Assembly (NCBI RefSeq): GCF_013255915.1
Contig: NZ_CP053896.1
Coordinates: forward strand, 3,224,001 to 3,288,000
Length of the DNA stretch: 64,000 nt
Source of the DNA: Providencia rettgeri
Lineage (GTDB): Bacteria; Pseudomonadota; Gammaproteobacteria; Enterobacterales; Enterobacteriaceae
Direction of reading: 5' to 3'
This document shows positions 50,454 through 60,018 of this stretch, piece after piece. Both the position numbers and the translations under genes were made by a program. The notes under the pieces were generated by a model that had not been told where the DNA came from, did not search any database, and was given only the letters and a program-made list of their open reading frames with translations. The first letter of the stretch is position 1, and the number at the start of each line of letters is the position of its first letter.

Positions 50454-51767
50454 TTAGTTAGATGACAATGCTTTGAGGTTGTTGTTATGAGTGTTTTTTT
50501 TAAGTAATGCGATTAAAACGGCACAACCGACGGTGATCACCGCTAATGTCACGATACCTGCGGTATTGCTATTCATCATTTTATCGACTTCCACGCGAAT
50601 GATTGGTGCGAGGAATGAACAGAATGCCCCCATGGTGGTACAGAAACCAATTCCTGCTGCTAATGCAGGACCACTTAATAACTGAGGTGGAAACGTCCAA
50701 AACACCGGTTGAACGGATAAAAAACCAACAGCGCTTAAACATAACGCCGCAATAGCAAAAACAGGGCTCGCAAATGCTGACAATGCCAAACCTAATGCTG
50801 CGGCTAACATACACAGAACTGAGATTTCGATACGACGAGTTGGATGACGGTCGGCAAAACGAGGAATGTAATACACTCCAAATGCAGAACAAGCCCAAGG
50901 TATTGCCGCAACTAAGGATTGTTTAAAACCTAAGCTTTCCCCCATTAAGGACGCAACTTGGGAAGGCAGAAAGAACATCAAACCGTATACTGAAATTTGG
51001 ATCGTGCCGTAAATCAGTGCAAGGTGCCAAACTTTGATATTTTTTAGTGCAGATAATACTGATGTGGTTTCAGTTTTTGCATTTTCTTTAGCTAATTGTT
51101 CAGTTAGGGCTTTTTTCTCTTCTTCGGTTAAAAAACGGGCTTTTTCAGGGCTATCATCCAAATAAAAGAAGGCAAAAATACCAATCACAACAGCGGGAAG
51201 GCCTTCAATGACAAACATCCAGAACCAGCCCGGCCGACCTAACCAACCATGCAATTCCAGTAACGCGCCGGATAATGGCGAGCCCAGTGTCAACGCCAAA
51301 GGTACGCCTAAAACAAAGATTCCAATTACAGACCCGCGTACATTATTGGGGAAATAAATGGAAGCTAATAATAGAATACCTGGATAAAAACCGGCTTCCC
51401 CCAACCCCAATAAGAAACGTAAAATAATAAATTGCGTCTCATTGGTGACAAAACCTGTCATTGCAGACAGAACGCCCCAGATAACTGTCGTAATACTTAG
51501 CCATTTTTGCGCCCCTATTTTGTTTAAAATCAGGTTTGCAGGGATGCCAAACAATGCATAAGCAGCAAAGAAAATCCCTGCGCCGAATGCAAAAGCAGAA
51601 TCGGATAAACCAATGTCGACTTGCATCGCATCTTTAGCAAAACCGACATTCACACGGTCAATAAATGCAACAAAATACAAAATAAACATCAGAGGTACTA
51701 AACGTTTCCACGATTTGGCTATCGCAGAATTTAAAACAGGATTGTTATAAGCTTTCGTTGTCGCCAT
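50454..51767 (-). CDS. MFS transporter, anion:cation symporter (ACS) family
   Basis: A 437-residue major facilitator with 12 predicted membrane helices. The family hallmark FIDRVNVGFAKDAMQ lies at the end of helix 1, GEAGFYPGILLLASIYFP at helices 4-5, and a central cytoplasmic loop (about 205-240) is rich in Lys and Glu. ACS members typically take up sugar acids (galactarate, glucarate, galactonate) and other organic anions with protons, which fits the enzymes on both sides. AGGGA precedes the start. The exact substrate is unknown. Confidence 0.85.
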   Translation of the reverse strand: MATTKAYNNPVLNSAIAKSWKRLVPLMFILYFVAFIDRVNVGFAKDAMQVDIGLSDSAFAFGAGIFFAAYALFGIPANLILNKIGAQKWLSITTVIWGVLSAMTGFVTNETQFIILRFLLGLGEAGFYPGILLLASIYFPNNVRGSVIGIFVLGVPLALTLGSPLSGALLELHGWLGRPGWFWMFVIEGLPAVVIGIFAFFYLDDSPEKARFLTEEEKKALTEQLAKENAKTETTSVLSALKNIKVWHLALIYGTIQISVYGLMFFLPSQVASLMGESLGFKQSLVAAIPWACSAFGVYYIPRFADRHPTRRIEISVLCMLAAALGLALSAFASPVFAIAALCLSAVGFLSVQPVFWTFPPQLLSGPALAAGIGFCTTMGAFCSFLAPIIRVEVDKMMNSNTAGIVTLAVITVGCAVLIALLKKNTHNNNLKALSSN

Positions 51768-51818
51768 GATATTTTTCCCTGTTGGTAAGATGTTCTATTG
51801 TGTTTGATTCAGGAAAGG

Positions 51819-52712
51819 TCAGAGCGGTAAATCAGCAAGGGTTAATAACTGCTGAAGTTGCTCAATCTGTATATTGTTCAAGCCAATAAATGGCGCTGTA
51901 CAATAGTCTGAATTAACCACACCTTTTAGCTGCAATGCTTTTTTAAAGGTTGGGATAAATGGTGCATTGACACTATATATAGCCATCAATTGGTCTACTC
52001 GTTGTTGGTGTTTTGCCACTAATGCTAAATCACCCTGGATAAACGCCTGCATCCACGATGCAAAAAACTGTGGAACAATATTTGAAAGCCCACCAATGCA
52101 ACCATTTCCCCCCGATAAAACCACATGAGCAAAGTTATTATCGTAACCTGCATATACCTCAAAATGAGGTAAGCGGGTTTTCACCGTTTCAATCACTTGG
52201 GCGGTATGAGTCGTGTCAGGAATGGTATCTTTCAACCCGATGATATTGGGATATTTATCCGCTAAACGTAGGCAAACATCTGGAGAGACAGAATAACCTG
52301 TTCGTTCAGGGAAGTTATAAATGAAAATGTTAGCAGATGTTTTGGCTGCTATCGTGCTGTAAAAACGGAAAACACCTTCATCATCCAGCGGAAAATAATA
52401 TGGGCTAATGATCATCACCCCATCGATTCCTTTTTCATATGCATAGTTAGCCAATTCAACCGACTCTTGCACATCAAGGCGGCTTGCTCCTGCATAAACA
52501 CGCATTTCCTCCTTTGGGTAACGACTACATAGGTCGATTAGTGTTTTTGAGCTCTGCATATTAAGCGCAAAAAATTCCCCCGTGCTTCCCATTGTGACAA
52601 AACCGGAGACTTTGCCTTTCAATGAATCATAAACACGTATGTTTTGTTCTATATCCACTCGACCTTTGTCATCAAAGATGGTCACTACTGGAGTGATATA
52701 ACGACTTTCCAT
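51819..52712 (-). CDS. DapA-family aldolase/dehydratase
   Basis: Class I (Schiff-base) TIM-barrel enzyme of the dihydrodipicolinate synthase/N-acetylneuraminate lyase superfamily, 297 residues. The pyruvate-binding GSTGEFFAL is at about residues 42-50, the catalytic Tyr is in YNFPERTGY, and the Schiff-base Lys is in IIGLKDT. In this operon it most likely cleaves a 2-keto-3-deoxy acid made by the dehydratase, giving pyruvate and an aldehyde. True DapA (lysine synthesis) is unlikely in this setting. AAGGAG precedes the start. First gene of the operon. Confidence 0.83.
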   Translation of the reverse strand: MESRYITPVVTIFDDKGRVDIEQNIRVYDSLKGKVSGFVTMGSTGEFFALNMQSSKTLIDLCSRYPKEEMRVYAGASRLDVQESVELANYAYEKGIDGVMIISPYYFPLDDEGVFRFYSTIAAKTSANIFIYNFPERTGYSVSPDVCLRLADKYPNIIGLKDTIPDTTHTAQVIETVKTRLPHFEVYAGYDNNFAHVVLSGGNGCIGGLSNIVPQFFASWMQAFIQGDLALVAKHQQRVDQLMAIYSVNAPFIPTFKKALQLKGVVNSDYCTAPFIGLNNIQIEQLQQLLTLADLPL

Positions 52713-53057
52713 ACCGGTAATCTCCTTACCTATTATTGTTCATATATACAAACTGCATTCATAAATAAAAACAATAAACAAGAAATCATGAATTATGGAT
52801 TGAGTCAAATTCATCCAATTTATATATAAATCTCACATAATTATTTGATTAAAAAGAATTTAAAGAAAAGAAATAGCAATTAGGCTGGCTAAAAAATAAT
52901 TTTTTTATTACTAAATTTTGAACAGAGTCACGTCTTTATTGCGACTTGAGCCATTAACAGGTATGACCAATTTGAGATTAAACGTATTCCTGAGATGATT
53001 TACATAGTGGTATTTTAAACCTAGAATAGCGACAAAATTAATCAGTGAGGTGGTTTA
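52713..53057. other. divergent control region of the sugar-acid cluster
   Basis: A 345-bp AT-rich region between the DapA-like gene and the IclR regulator. It should hold both promoters and the IclR operator. A loose inverted repeat AGTC ... GACT near 52927-52948 is too weak to call. Confidence 0.45.
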
Positions 53058-53831
53058 ATGTCTACGGGGCACATGCCGACAATTCGGGTATTAGAAATAC
53101 TGCAAGTTTTATCGGCTGAAAATACTGGGCTTTCTTTGACACAACTTTCTGATAAAACACAAATCTTAAAGGGGACTATTTATCCTATCTTAAAAACGTT
53201 GGTTGAACATCGATATATTAATTATGATGACAATAGCCAGCTGTATTATTTAGGTATCGCCTGCTCACTCCTTTCCCGCTCATTTTTCGAAAAATCCTAT
53301 TGGCTAAAAATGGTTCATCGGGAAATGGTACATATTGTTGATGAATGCAATGAAGTGTGTCAAATGGGGATTTTAGACGGTGCCGATGTACTATACATTG
53401 ATAAAGTCCAATCAGCCCAAAAGGTCCAATTAATCTCTAATATTGGTACTCGTTTGCCTGCTATTTACTCGGCACTTGGTAAGGCCATGATTTTTAACTA
53501 CAGTGACCAACAAATTTCCGAGCTTTATCCTTCAGGTTTTACCCCGTTAACCCAATACAGTGTGCAAACTTTGGCTGAACTGCGCCTACAGCTTAACGCA
53601 GTTCGTGAAAATAATTATGCCGTTGATAATAAAGAAATAAATGAAGAAACGACCTGCTATGCTGTTGCATTGCGTCAGCGGGATAAAATCATAGCTGCAA
53701 TTAGTGTGTCTATCCCAACTTTCCGCATTGATGAATCCAAAGTGAACCAAGTCATCAAAACACTTTTAGCAAGTCGTGAACGTATTGAGCAAGAATTGAA
53801 CACACTCGAAGATATTGAGTTTTATACCTAG
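53058..53831 (+). CDS. IclR-family transcriptional regulator
   Basis: 257 residues: an N-terminal winged helix-turn-helix (about 8-70; LSLTQLSDKTQILKGTIYPI) and a C-terminal effector domain (about 90-250; MGILDGADVLYIDKVQS, GTRLPAIYSALGKAMIF and the variable effector loop around EINEETTCYAVAL). GAGGTGG lies just before ATG 53058. Transcribed away from the dapA-like/MFS/dehydratase operon, it is the probable local regulator, binding a keto-deoxy acid or the transported sugar acid. Confidence 0.88.
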   Translation: MSTGHMPTIRVLEILQVLSAENTGLSLTQLSDKTQILKGTIYPILKTLVEHRYINYDDNSQLYYLGIACSLLSRSFFEKSYWLKMVHREMVHIVDECNEVCQMGILDGADVLYIDKVQSAQKVQLISNIGTRLPAIYSALGKAMIFNYSDQQISELYPSGFTPLTQYSVQTLAELRLQLNAVRENNYAVDNKEINEETTCYAVALRQRDKIIAAISVSIPTFRIDESKVNQVIKTLLASRERIEQELNTLEDIEFYT

Positions 53832-54294
53832 CCATAACATTAAAAGCTGTTTGATTAGTTAATCATATATCACTTTCATTTGTAGATTCATTTATACGAA
53901 TCTTTTATTATTTACATTATTGTTAGATAAATATTGCAGAAATACGGTTTGGCTAAGGAATATATATCGGAATCCCCCTGAATTAAATAGGGTATTATGC
54001 AAACATAAGTTAAATTATATGCCAAAAGGATCATATTCATCTTAAATAGTTAACATTTACGCGTATATTTTTACTTATTTTAATGCTCAAAACTGACTTT
54101 ATAAAAATTTTCAATAAATTTTAAAAAATATTTAAACCTTATATATCAACAAGATAGATTCAAATTTAACAATTTACTAACCATTTTTACCGCTCTCTCT
54201 AGAGAGTTCATGATCCATATCAAATTTATCAATTCACCCCTTTGTTACTATTATTGCGTGCTATAATTAATCAACTTTGTAAGAGAGTGTTGGT
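53832..54294. other. focA upstream region
   Basis: A 463-bp AT-rich region before focA, long as in E. coli, where the pfl operon has several anaerobically controlled promoters. One FNR-like site is visible near its right end. Confidence 0.5.
54210..54223 (+). promoter_or_regulatory. FNR-like site upstream of focA-pflB
   Basis: ATGAT-CCAT-ATCAA differs from the FNR consensus TTGAT-N4-ATCAA at one base. It lies about 72-85 bp before the focA start. Anaerobic activation by FNR is known for E. coli pfl; binding here is inferred. Confidence 0.55.
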
Positions 54295-55152
54295 ATGAAA
54301 GCTGACAACCCTTTTAATTTATTGCCACCTGCTGTAATGGCGCAAGTCGCAGATGATGCCTCTTTTTATAAGGCAAATAAACATCCTGCAATTACTTACT
54401 TGTCAGCATTCACTGCCGGTATTTTTATCTCTATCGCGTTTGTATTCTATATCACAGCAACAACCGGGGCAGCTGAAGCGCCTTATGGTTTCACTAAACT
54501 TATTGGCGGGATTTGTTTCTCCTTAGGTCTGATGTTAGTGGTTGTATGTGGCGCAGATCTTTTCACCTCCACCGTACTCACTATCGTCTCAAAAGCCACA
54601 GGAAGAATTACTTGGGGGCAAATGTTCCGTAACTGGTTTAATGTCTATATTGGTAACTTAATTGGTGCGTTATTCTTTGTTGCACTGATTTGGTTTGCAG
54701 GACAATACACCGCAGCCAATGGTCAATGGGGGTTAAATGTCTTACAAACCACCAGCCATAAATTACACCATACCTTTATTGAAGCGGTTACATTAGGAAT
54801 TTTAGCAAACTTAATGGTTTGCCTTGCGGTTTGGATGAGTTACTCCGGCCGTAGTTTAACTGATAAACTGGTCGTTCTAGTGTTACCTGTCGCGATGTTC
54901 GTAGCGAGCGGTTTTGAGCATAGTATCGCAAACATGTTCATGATCCCGTTAGGCATTATGATTAAAGAGTTCGCCCCCGCTGAATATTGGTCTCAAATAA
55001 ATATGTCTCCTGACCAATTTTCACACCTAACGGTTGGTAACTTTATTACAGATAACTTAATTCCAGTCACTATCGGAAATATTATTGGCGGTGCGATTTT
55101 AGTCGGCCTCATTTATTGGTTTATGCATTTACGTAGTGGCCAAAAACATTAA
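54295..55152 (+). CDS. focA: formate channel FocA
   Basis: Pentameric inner-membrane channel that moves formate made by PflB in and out of the cell. It is 285 residues, the E. coli length, with six membrane helices. The key Thr lies in GADLFTSTVLTIVSKATG (about residue 90) and the pore His in FVASGFEHSIANMFMIPLG (about 209). AAGAGAG precedes the start. pflB follows after 70 bp, the conserved focA-pflB operon. Confidence 0.96.
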   Translation: MKADNPFNLLPPAVMAQVADDASFYKANKHPAITYLSAFTAGIFISIAFVFYITATTGAAEAPYGFTKLIGGICFSLGLMLVVVCGADLFTSTVLTIVSKATGRITWGQMFRNWFNVYIGNLIGALFFVALIWFAGQYTAANGQWGLNVLQTTSHKLHHTFIEAVTLGILANLMVCLAVWMSYSGRSLTDKLVVLVLPVAMFVASGFEHSIANMFMIPLGIMIKEFAPAEYWSQINMSPDQFSHLTVGNFITDNLIPVTIGNIIGGAILVGLIYWFMHLRSGQKH

Positions 55153-55222
55153 TAGCCACTGACACACACGAAAAGATTTATTAAGATCCCTAAAAGATCC
55201 ATTGTTAAAAGGTAAAAGTATC

Positions 55223-57505
55223 ATGTCCGAGTTAAATGAAAAATTCGCTTTAGCATGGCAAGGTTTTAACCAAGGTGACTGGCAGAATAACGTCAACGTA
55301 CGTGACTTCATCCAGAAAAACTACACTCCATATGAAGGTGATGAATCTTTCTTAGCAGGCTCTACTCCAGCAACTGACACGTTGTGGGATAAAGTCATGG
55401 AAGGGATCAAAATCGAAAACCGCACTCATGCGCCAGTTGATTTTGACACTGATGTCGCTTCAACCATCACTTCTCATGATGCAGGTTACATTACTAAAGA
55501 ATTAGAAAAAGTCGTTGGCTTGCAAACTGACGCACCTCTGAAACGTGGTCTTATCCCATTCGGTGGTATCAAAATGGTTGAAGGCTCATGCAAAGCTTAC
55601 GACCGTACTTTAGATCCAGAAATCAAAAAAATCTTCACTGAATACCGTAAAACTCACAACCAAGGTGTTTTCGACGTTTACACGCCAGACATCTTAAAAT
55701 GCCGTAAATCAGGTATCTTAACTGGTCTACCTGATGCATATGGTCGTGGTCGTATCATCGGTGACTACCGTCGTGTTGCACTGTACGGTATTGATTTCCT
55801 GATGAAAGACAAATTTAACCAATTCACCTCTTTGCAAGAAAGATTAGAAAAAGGTGAAGACCTACAAATGACTATCCAACTGCGCGAAGAAATTGCTGAA
55901 CAGCACCGTGCATTGGGTCAAATGAAAGAAATGGCTGCAAAATACGGTTACGATATTTCTGCACCAGCAACAAACGCACAAGAAGCAGTACAGTGGACTT
56001 ACTTCGGTTACTTAGCCGCTGTTAAATCACAAAACGGTGCTGCAATGTCATTTGGTCGTGTTTCTACCTTCTTAGACGTGTATATCCAACGTGACTTAGA
56101 AGCAGGTAAAATCACCGAACAACAAGCGCAAGAATTGATTGACCACTTAGTCATGAAACTGCGTATGGTACGTTTCTTACGTACTCCTGAATACGATGAG
56201 CTGTTCTCTGGTGACCCAATCTGGGCAACTGAATCATTAGCAGGTATGGGCCTTGATGGTCGTACTCTGGTAACGAAAAGCACATTCCGTTTCCTGAACA
56301 CACTGTATACCATGGGCCCATCTCCTGAGCCAAACATGACTATCCTGTGGTCAGAAAAACTGCCAATGAATTTCAAAAAATTCGCAGCTAAAGTGTCTAT
56401 CGATACCTCATCAGTTCAGTATGAAAATGATGACCTGATGCGTCCAGACTTCAATAACGATGACTACGCAATTGCATGTTGCGTCAGCCCAATGATTGTT
56501 GGTAAACAAATGCAGTTCTTCGGTGCTCGCGCAAACTTAGCGAAAACCATGCTGTATACCATCAACGGTGGTGTTGATGAAAAACTGAAAATGCAAGTTG
56601 GTCCTAAACATGCACCAATCATGGACGAGGTCTTAGATTTCGATACTGTGATGAACCAAATGGACCACTTCATGGATTGGTTAGCAACTCAGTACGTCAC
56701 TGCACTGAACTGCATCCACTTCATGCACGATAAATACAGCTATGAAGCTTCACTGATGGCGTTACATGACCGTGATGTTTATCGCACCATGGCTTGTGGT
56801 ATTGCGGGTCTATCTGTTGCTGCTGACTCACTGTCTGCAATCAAATATGCGAAAGTTAAACCAATTCGTGATGAAGACGGTATCGCTATCGACTTCGAAA
56901 TCGAAGGTGAATATCCACAATTTGGTAACAACGACTCTCGTGTAGATGATATCGCGTGTGACTTAGTTGAACGTTTCATGAAGAAAATTCAGAAACTGCC
57001 TACTTACCGTAACGCGGTACCAACTCAGTCAATCCTGACCATCACCTCTAACGTAGTGTATGGTAAGAAAACAGGTAATACACCAGATGGCCGTCGTGCA
57101 GGTGCACCATTCGGACCAGGTGCAAACCCAATGCACGGTCGTGACCAAAAAGGTGCGGTAGCTTCACTGACTTCTGTTGCTAAACTGCCATTTGCTTACG
57201 CGAAAGATGGTATTTCTTATACTTTCTCTATCGTACCAAATGCGTTAGGTAAAGATGATGATGTTCGTAAAACGAACTTAGCGGGTCTGATGGATGGTTA
57301 CTTCCACCACGAAGCGTCTATCGAAGGCGGCCAGCATCTGAACGTTAACGTTATGAACCGTGAAATGCTGTTAGATGCAATGGAAAACCCAGAGAAGTAC
57401 CCACAACTGACTATCCGTGTATCTGGTTATGCTGTACGTTTCAACTCACTGACTAAAGAACAACAGCAAGACGTTATTACTCGTACTTTCACCAGTACAA
57501 TGTAA
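55223..57505 (+). CDS. pflB: pyruvate formate-lyase (formate acetyltransferase)
   Basis: Glycyl-radical enzyme converting pyruvate and CoA to acetyl-CoA and formate without oxygen. ATG 55223 gives 760 residues beginning [15 protein letters not shown], the E. coli length; the seven codons before it are unlikely to be used, and AAGGT lies at 55208-55212. The adjacent active-site cysteines are in [11 protein letters not shown], and the radical glycine is in RVSGYAVRF (Gly735 counting the initiator Met, equal to Gly734 in E. coli). Activated by PflA, encoded just downstream. Confidence 0.98.
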   Translation: MSELNEKFALAWQGFNQGDWQNNVNVRDFIQKNYTPYEGDESFLAGSTPATDTLWDKVMEGIKIENRTHAPVDFDTDVASTITSHDAGYITKELEKVVGLQTDAPLKRGLIPFGGIKMVEGSCKAYDRTLDPEIKKIFTEYRKTHNQGVFDVYTPDILKCRKSGILTGLPDAYGRGRIIGDYRRVALYGIDFLMKDKFNQFTSLQERLEKGEDLQMTIQLREEIAEQHRALGQMKEMAAKYGYDISAPATNAQEAVQWTYFGYLAAVKSQNGAAMSFGRVSTFLDVYIQRDLEAGKITEQQAQELIDHLVMKLRMVRFLRTPEYDELFSGDPIWATESLAGMGLDGRTLVTKSTFRFLNTLYTMGPSPEPNMTILWSEKLPMNFKKFAAKVSIDTSSVQYENDDLMRPDFNNDDYAIACCVSPMIVGKQMQFFGARANLAKTMLYTINGGVDEKLKMQVGPKHAPIMDEVLDFDTVMNQMDHFMDWLATQYVTALNCIHFMHDKYSYEASLMALHDRDVYRTMACGIAGLSVAADSLSAIKYAKVKPIRDEDGIAIDFEIEGEYPQFGNNDSRVDDIACDLVERFMKKIQKLPTYRNAVPTQSILTITSNVVYGKKTGNTPDGRRAGAPFGPGANPMHGRDQKGAVASLTSVAKLPFAYAKDGISYTFSIVPNALGKDDDVRKTNLAGLMDGYFHHEASIEGGQHLNVNVMNREMLLDAMENPEKYPQLTIRVSGYAVRFNSLTKEQQQDVITRTFTSTM

Positions 57506-57536
57506 TAATTAGCTCATTAAAATAAAGTAAATTAAA

Positions 57537-57555
57537 GACCCCGCTTTACGGGGTC
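57537..57555 (+). terminator. pflB hairpin 1
   Basis: GACCCCG, a CTTTA loop and CGGGGTC form a perfect 7-bp stem shortly after the pflB stop. It is followed by TGAGGTTGTT rather than a pure T run. Confidence 0.7.
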
Positions 57556-57566
57556 TGAGGTTGTTG

Positions 57567-57603
57567 ACAAAGCGGGATAAAAGCGTGATTTTTCCCGCTT
57601 TGT
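57567..57603 (+). terminator. pflB hairpin 2
   Basis: ACAAAGCGGGA and TCCCGCTTTGT form a perfect 11-bp stem with a 15-base loop. No T run follows. Confidence 0.55.
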
Positions 57604-57697
57604 GTTATCAGCCGAAAATCAATAAATTGATTTTCCTAGTTTATTTTCAAAACCTATTCGACTTGCAGCCAAATATAATATGTTTGTCAGCAGTCTG

Positions 57698-57719
57698 AGC
57701 CCCCTCACGGGGGCTTTTT
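57698..57719 (+). terminator. intrinsic terminator before pflA
   Basis: AGCCCCC, a TCAC loop and GGGGGCT are followed by TTTT: a canonical intrinsic terminator 67 bp upstream of the pflA start. Confidence 0.92.
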
Positions 57720-57786
57720 ATCTATACCAGCAACGATATTTTTGCTCTAAAGTTTGCGGTATGAAGGATATTTTGGAGTGCCTGCT

Positions 57787-58584
57787 ATGTCTATCGATGA
57801 TACTAAAACCAAAACAATAGCGACGACTAATGTGACAGAAACCCCAACCACACTCGGCCGTATTCATTCGTTTGAATCATGCGGAACCGTTGATGGTCCT
57901 GGGATCCGTTTTATTGTGTTTTTCCAAGGCTGCTTAATGCGCTGCCTGTATTGCCATAACCGCGATACTTGGGATACCCACGGTGGCAACATTGTTACCG
58001 TTGAAGAATTAATGAAAGAAGCCGTAACCTATCGCCACTTTATGAATGCGACTGGCGGAGGTGTTACCGCCTCAGGCGGAGAAGCTATCTTACAAGCTGA
58101 ATTTGTACGTGACTGGTTCCGTGCCTGTAAAAAAGAAAATATTCATACTTGCCTTGATACCAATGGATTCGTGCGCCGCTACGACCCAGTGATTGATGAA
58201 CTGATGGATGTCACTGACTTAGTGATGTTAGATTTAAAGCAAATCGATGATGAAATTCATCAAAAATTAGTGGGTGTTTCTAACCATCGTACTTTGGAAT
58301 TTGCTCGTTACCTTGCCAAACGCAACCAGAAAACTTGGGTACGCTATGTTGTCGTGCCGGGTTGGAGTGATGATGACCATTCAGTACATTTACTGGGCGA
58401 ATTTACCAAAGATATGAGCAATATCGAAAAAATCGAATTACTGCCCTACCACGAACTCGGTAAACACAAATGGGAAACCATGGGTGAAGAATACAAACTA
58501 GATGGCGTTAGACCACCATCAAAAGAAGTGATGGAACGAGTTAAAAGTATTCTAGAAAGTTATGGTCACAAAGTAATGTACTAA
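57787..58584 (+). CDS. pflA: pyruvate formate-lyase 1-activating enzyme
   Basis: Radical-SAM enzyme that installs the glycyl radical on PflB. The cluster motif is CLMRCLYC (Cys-x3-Cys-x2-Cys) after [26 protein letters not shown] and [12 protein letters not shown] follow. ATG 57787 with GGAG at 57775-57778 gives 265 residues, about 19 longer at the N-terminus than E. coli PflA (246); the extension is rich in Thr and looks unstructured. An even earlier TTG is unlikely. A terminator between pflB and pflA suggests its own promoter. Confidence 0.95.
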   Translation: MSIDDTKTKTIATTNVTETPTTLGRIHSFESCGTVDGPGIRFIVFFQGCLMRCLYCHNRDTWDTHGGNIVTVEELMKEAVTYRHFMNATGGGVTASGGEAILQAEFVRDWFRACKKENIHTCLDTNGFVRRYDPVIDELMDVTDLVMLDLKQIDDEIHQKLVGVSNHRTLEFARYLAKRNQKTWVRYVVVPGWSDDDHSVHLLGEFTKDMSNIEKIELLPYHELGKHKWETMGEEYKLDGVRPPSKEVMERVKSILESYGHKVMY

Positions 58585-58591
58585 CCAATTT

Positions 58592-58611
58592 GAGGCTCTT
58601 TATAGAGCCTC
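58592..58611. terminator. terminator between pflA and the DUF2000 gene
   Basis: GAGGCTCT, a TTAT loop and AGAGCCTC form a perfect 8-bp stem between converging genes. Confidence 0.85.
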
Positions 58612-58631
58612 TGCTTTATCTGCCATTATTC

Positions 58632-59054
58632 TTATCTAAACAAAGGTAAGTGGCCAATAAGCTGCGTCACCGCCTTTTTATTTCCTACCAACCCAATACC
58701 AGCTAACTGAATATTTTTATATTCGTGTTCTAATAATTTTTGCTGATACTCATCATAAGTCCGGCACGATTGTGCCAATAAGCTAAAAGGAATAATGTAT
58801 ATTTCATTTACCTTTAATGCAGCCACTTCAATCTCTTTAATATACTGCTCCGGTGATTTTAAAATCGGTAATGGCGCATAAATCACACCGGGGTAATTGA
58901 TATTATCCGCACTGTTCAAATCTTCCCCTACTATATTGTTAACTTTATTTCCTAAACTCACGCCAATCACACTAGCGGCATTCATTGCCAACCCGTTAGA
59001 TAAATCCTGATTAACGACGATAGCACAACGATGCTCAGCTGGATTAAATATCAT
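58632..59054 (-). CDS. DUF2000 family protein
   Basis: 140 residues. The N-terminus RCAIVVNQDLSNGLAMNAASVIGVSLGNKV is typical of DUF2000, a family with a fold like peptidyl-tRNA hydrolase 2; its function is unknown to me. The body contains a YAPLPILK stretch and a conserved small core. It is divergent from an Lrp-type regulator 149 bp away, an arrangement I recall as recurrent for this family, which suggests regulation by, or a metabolic link to, the amino acid that regulator senses. Confidence 0.75.
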   Translation of the reverse strand: MIFNPAEHRCAIVVNQDLSNGLAMNAASVIGVSLGNKVNNIVGEDLNSADNINYPGVIYAPLPILKSPEQYIKEIEVAALKVNEIYIIPFSLLAQSCRTYDEYQQKLLEHEYKNIQLAGIGLVGNKKAVTQLIGHLPLFR

Positions 59055-59203
59055 TCCTGTCCCCTATGATTTTATGTGTATTCAATTTCCCAATAATTAT
59101 GGCATTTAAAGAAAGAAATAGGCTTTCTAACTCAGTCATTACACGCTAAGATTTAGGTAAATTTATCCCATTTAAAGCATTTTTAAGATAGAGATTTTCA
59201 TTT

Positions 59204-59671
59204 ATGGCAATAGATAAGACAGAAATAAAAATACTAAAGTTACTACAAGATGATGCTCGAATAACTAACCAAGTGCTTGCCGAAAAAGTAGGCATGTCAG
59301 CCTCTCCCTGTTGGCGAAGGGTTAAAAAATTAGAAGAAGAAAATATTATTCAAGGATATCGCGCCATTCTCAATCGTAAAAAGATTGGCTTAGGTGTGAT
59401 GGTTTTTGTTCGCGTCATTATTGATAGTGATAGCGAGGCTGAAGCACAAAAATTTGAACAAGAAGTGACTGAGCTAGAAAATGTCGTCGCTTGCTACAGT
59501 ATTGGTGGTGATACTGACTTTTTATTACAGGTTGTATCCCATGATTTAGACTCCTATGCCGACTTTGCTATGACGGTTATTCGCCGGTTACCGGGAATCA
59601 AAGAAATGCAAAGTATGTTTGTACTTAAAGAAATTAAGCCGTTGGATGCTTACCCAATATCACTTATTTAG
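59204..59671 (+). CDS. Lrp/AsnC-family transcriptional regulator
   Basis: 155 residues. The N-terminal helix-turn-helix (DKTEIKILKLLQDDARITNQ, then SASPCWRRVKKLEEENII) is followed by a C-terminal RAM domain (about 70-150) with VVACYSIGGDTDFLLQVV and LPGIKEMQSMFVLKEIK. RAM domains bind amino acids. It is shorter than global Lrp (164) and differs in sequence, so it is a local feast-famine regulator, probably acting on the divergent DUF2000 gene and itself. Confidence 0.9.
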   Translation: MAIDKTEIKILKLLQDDARITNQVLAEKVGMSASPCWRRVKKLEEENIIQGYRAILNRKKIGLGVMVFVRVIIDSDSEAEAQKFEQEVTELENVVACYSIGGDTDFLLQVVSHDLDSYADFAMTVIRRLPGIKEMQSMFVLKEIKPLDAYPISLI

Positions 59672-60018
59672 CTTTTAAATTAAATAAAATCTTACTTAAT
59701 TATTATGAATCGTGATTATTTAATTGACGATTTAACCTTGTTGATAGAACCAAAAAAATAGCTTTTTTCACTAAATATACTAAATATTCGTATTTTATTC
59801 AGTACATTAAGGAATAGATAACCTTCTTATTTCGATAGAAAATATTTTATACAAGAAAATTTTAATCAAAAATACCTTACCAGAATAGTCTGCTTTATAA
59901 TAAGCTAACTTATCTGCATACTACTGCCGATAAGTTACAAGAATGAGTATAAGCTCAAAAAACTTATTAATAATAATATATCGCTAATTCACTACGACTA
60001 ACAGGTTCCTTTTTTATC
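59672..60018. other. spacer between the Lrp-type gene and the membrane-protein gene
   Basis: A 347-bp AT-rich spacer. It holds one hairpin at 59907-59936 (AACTTATC against GATAAGTT, 14-base loop) without a T tail. Nothing else is recognised. Confidence 0.45.
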
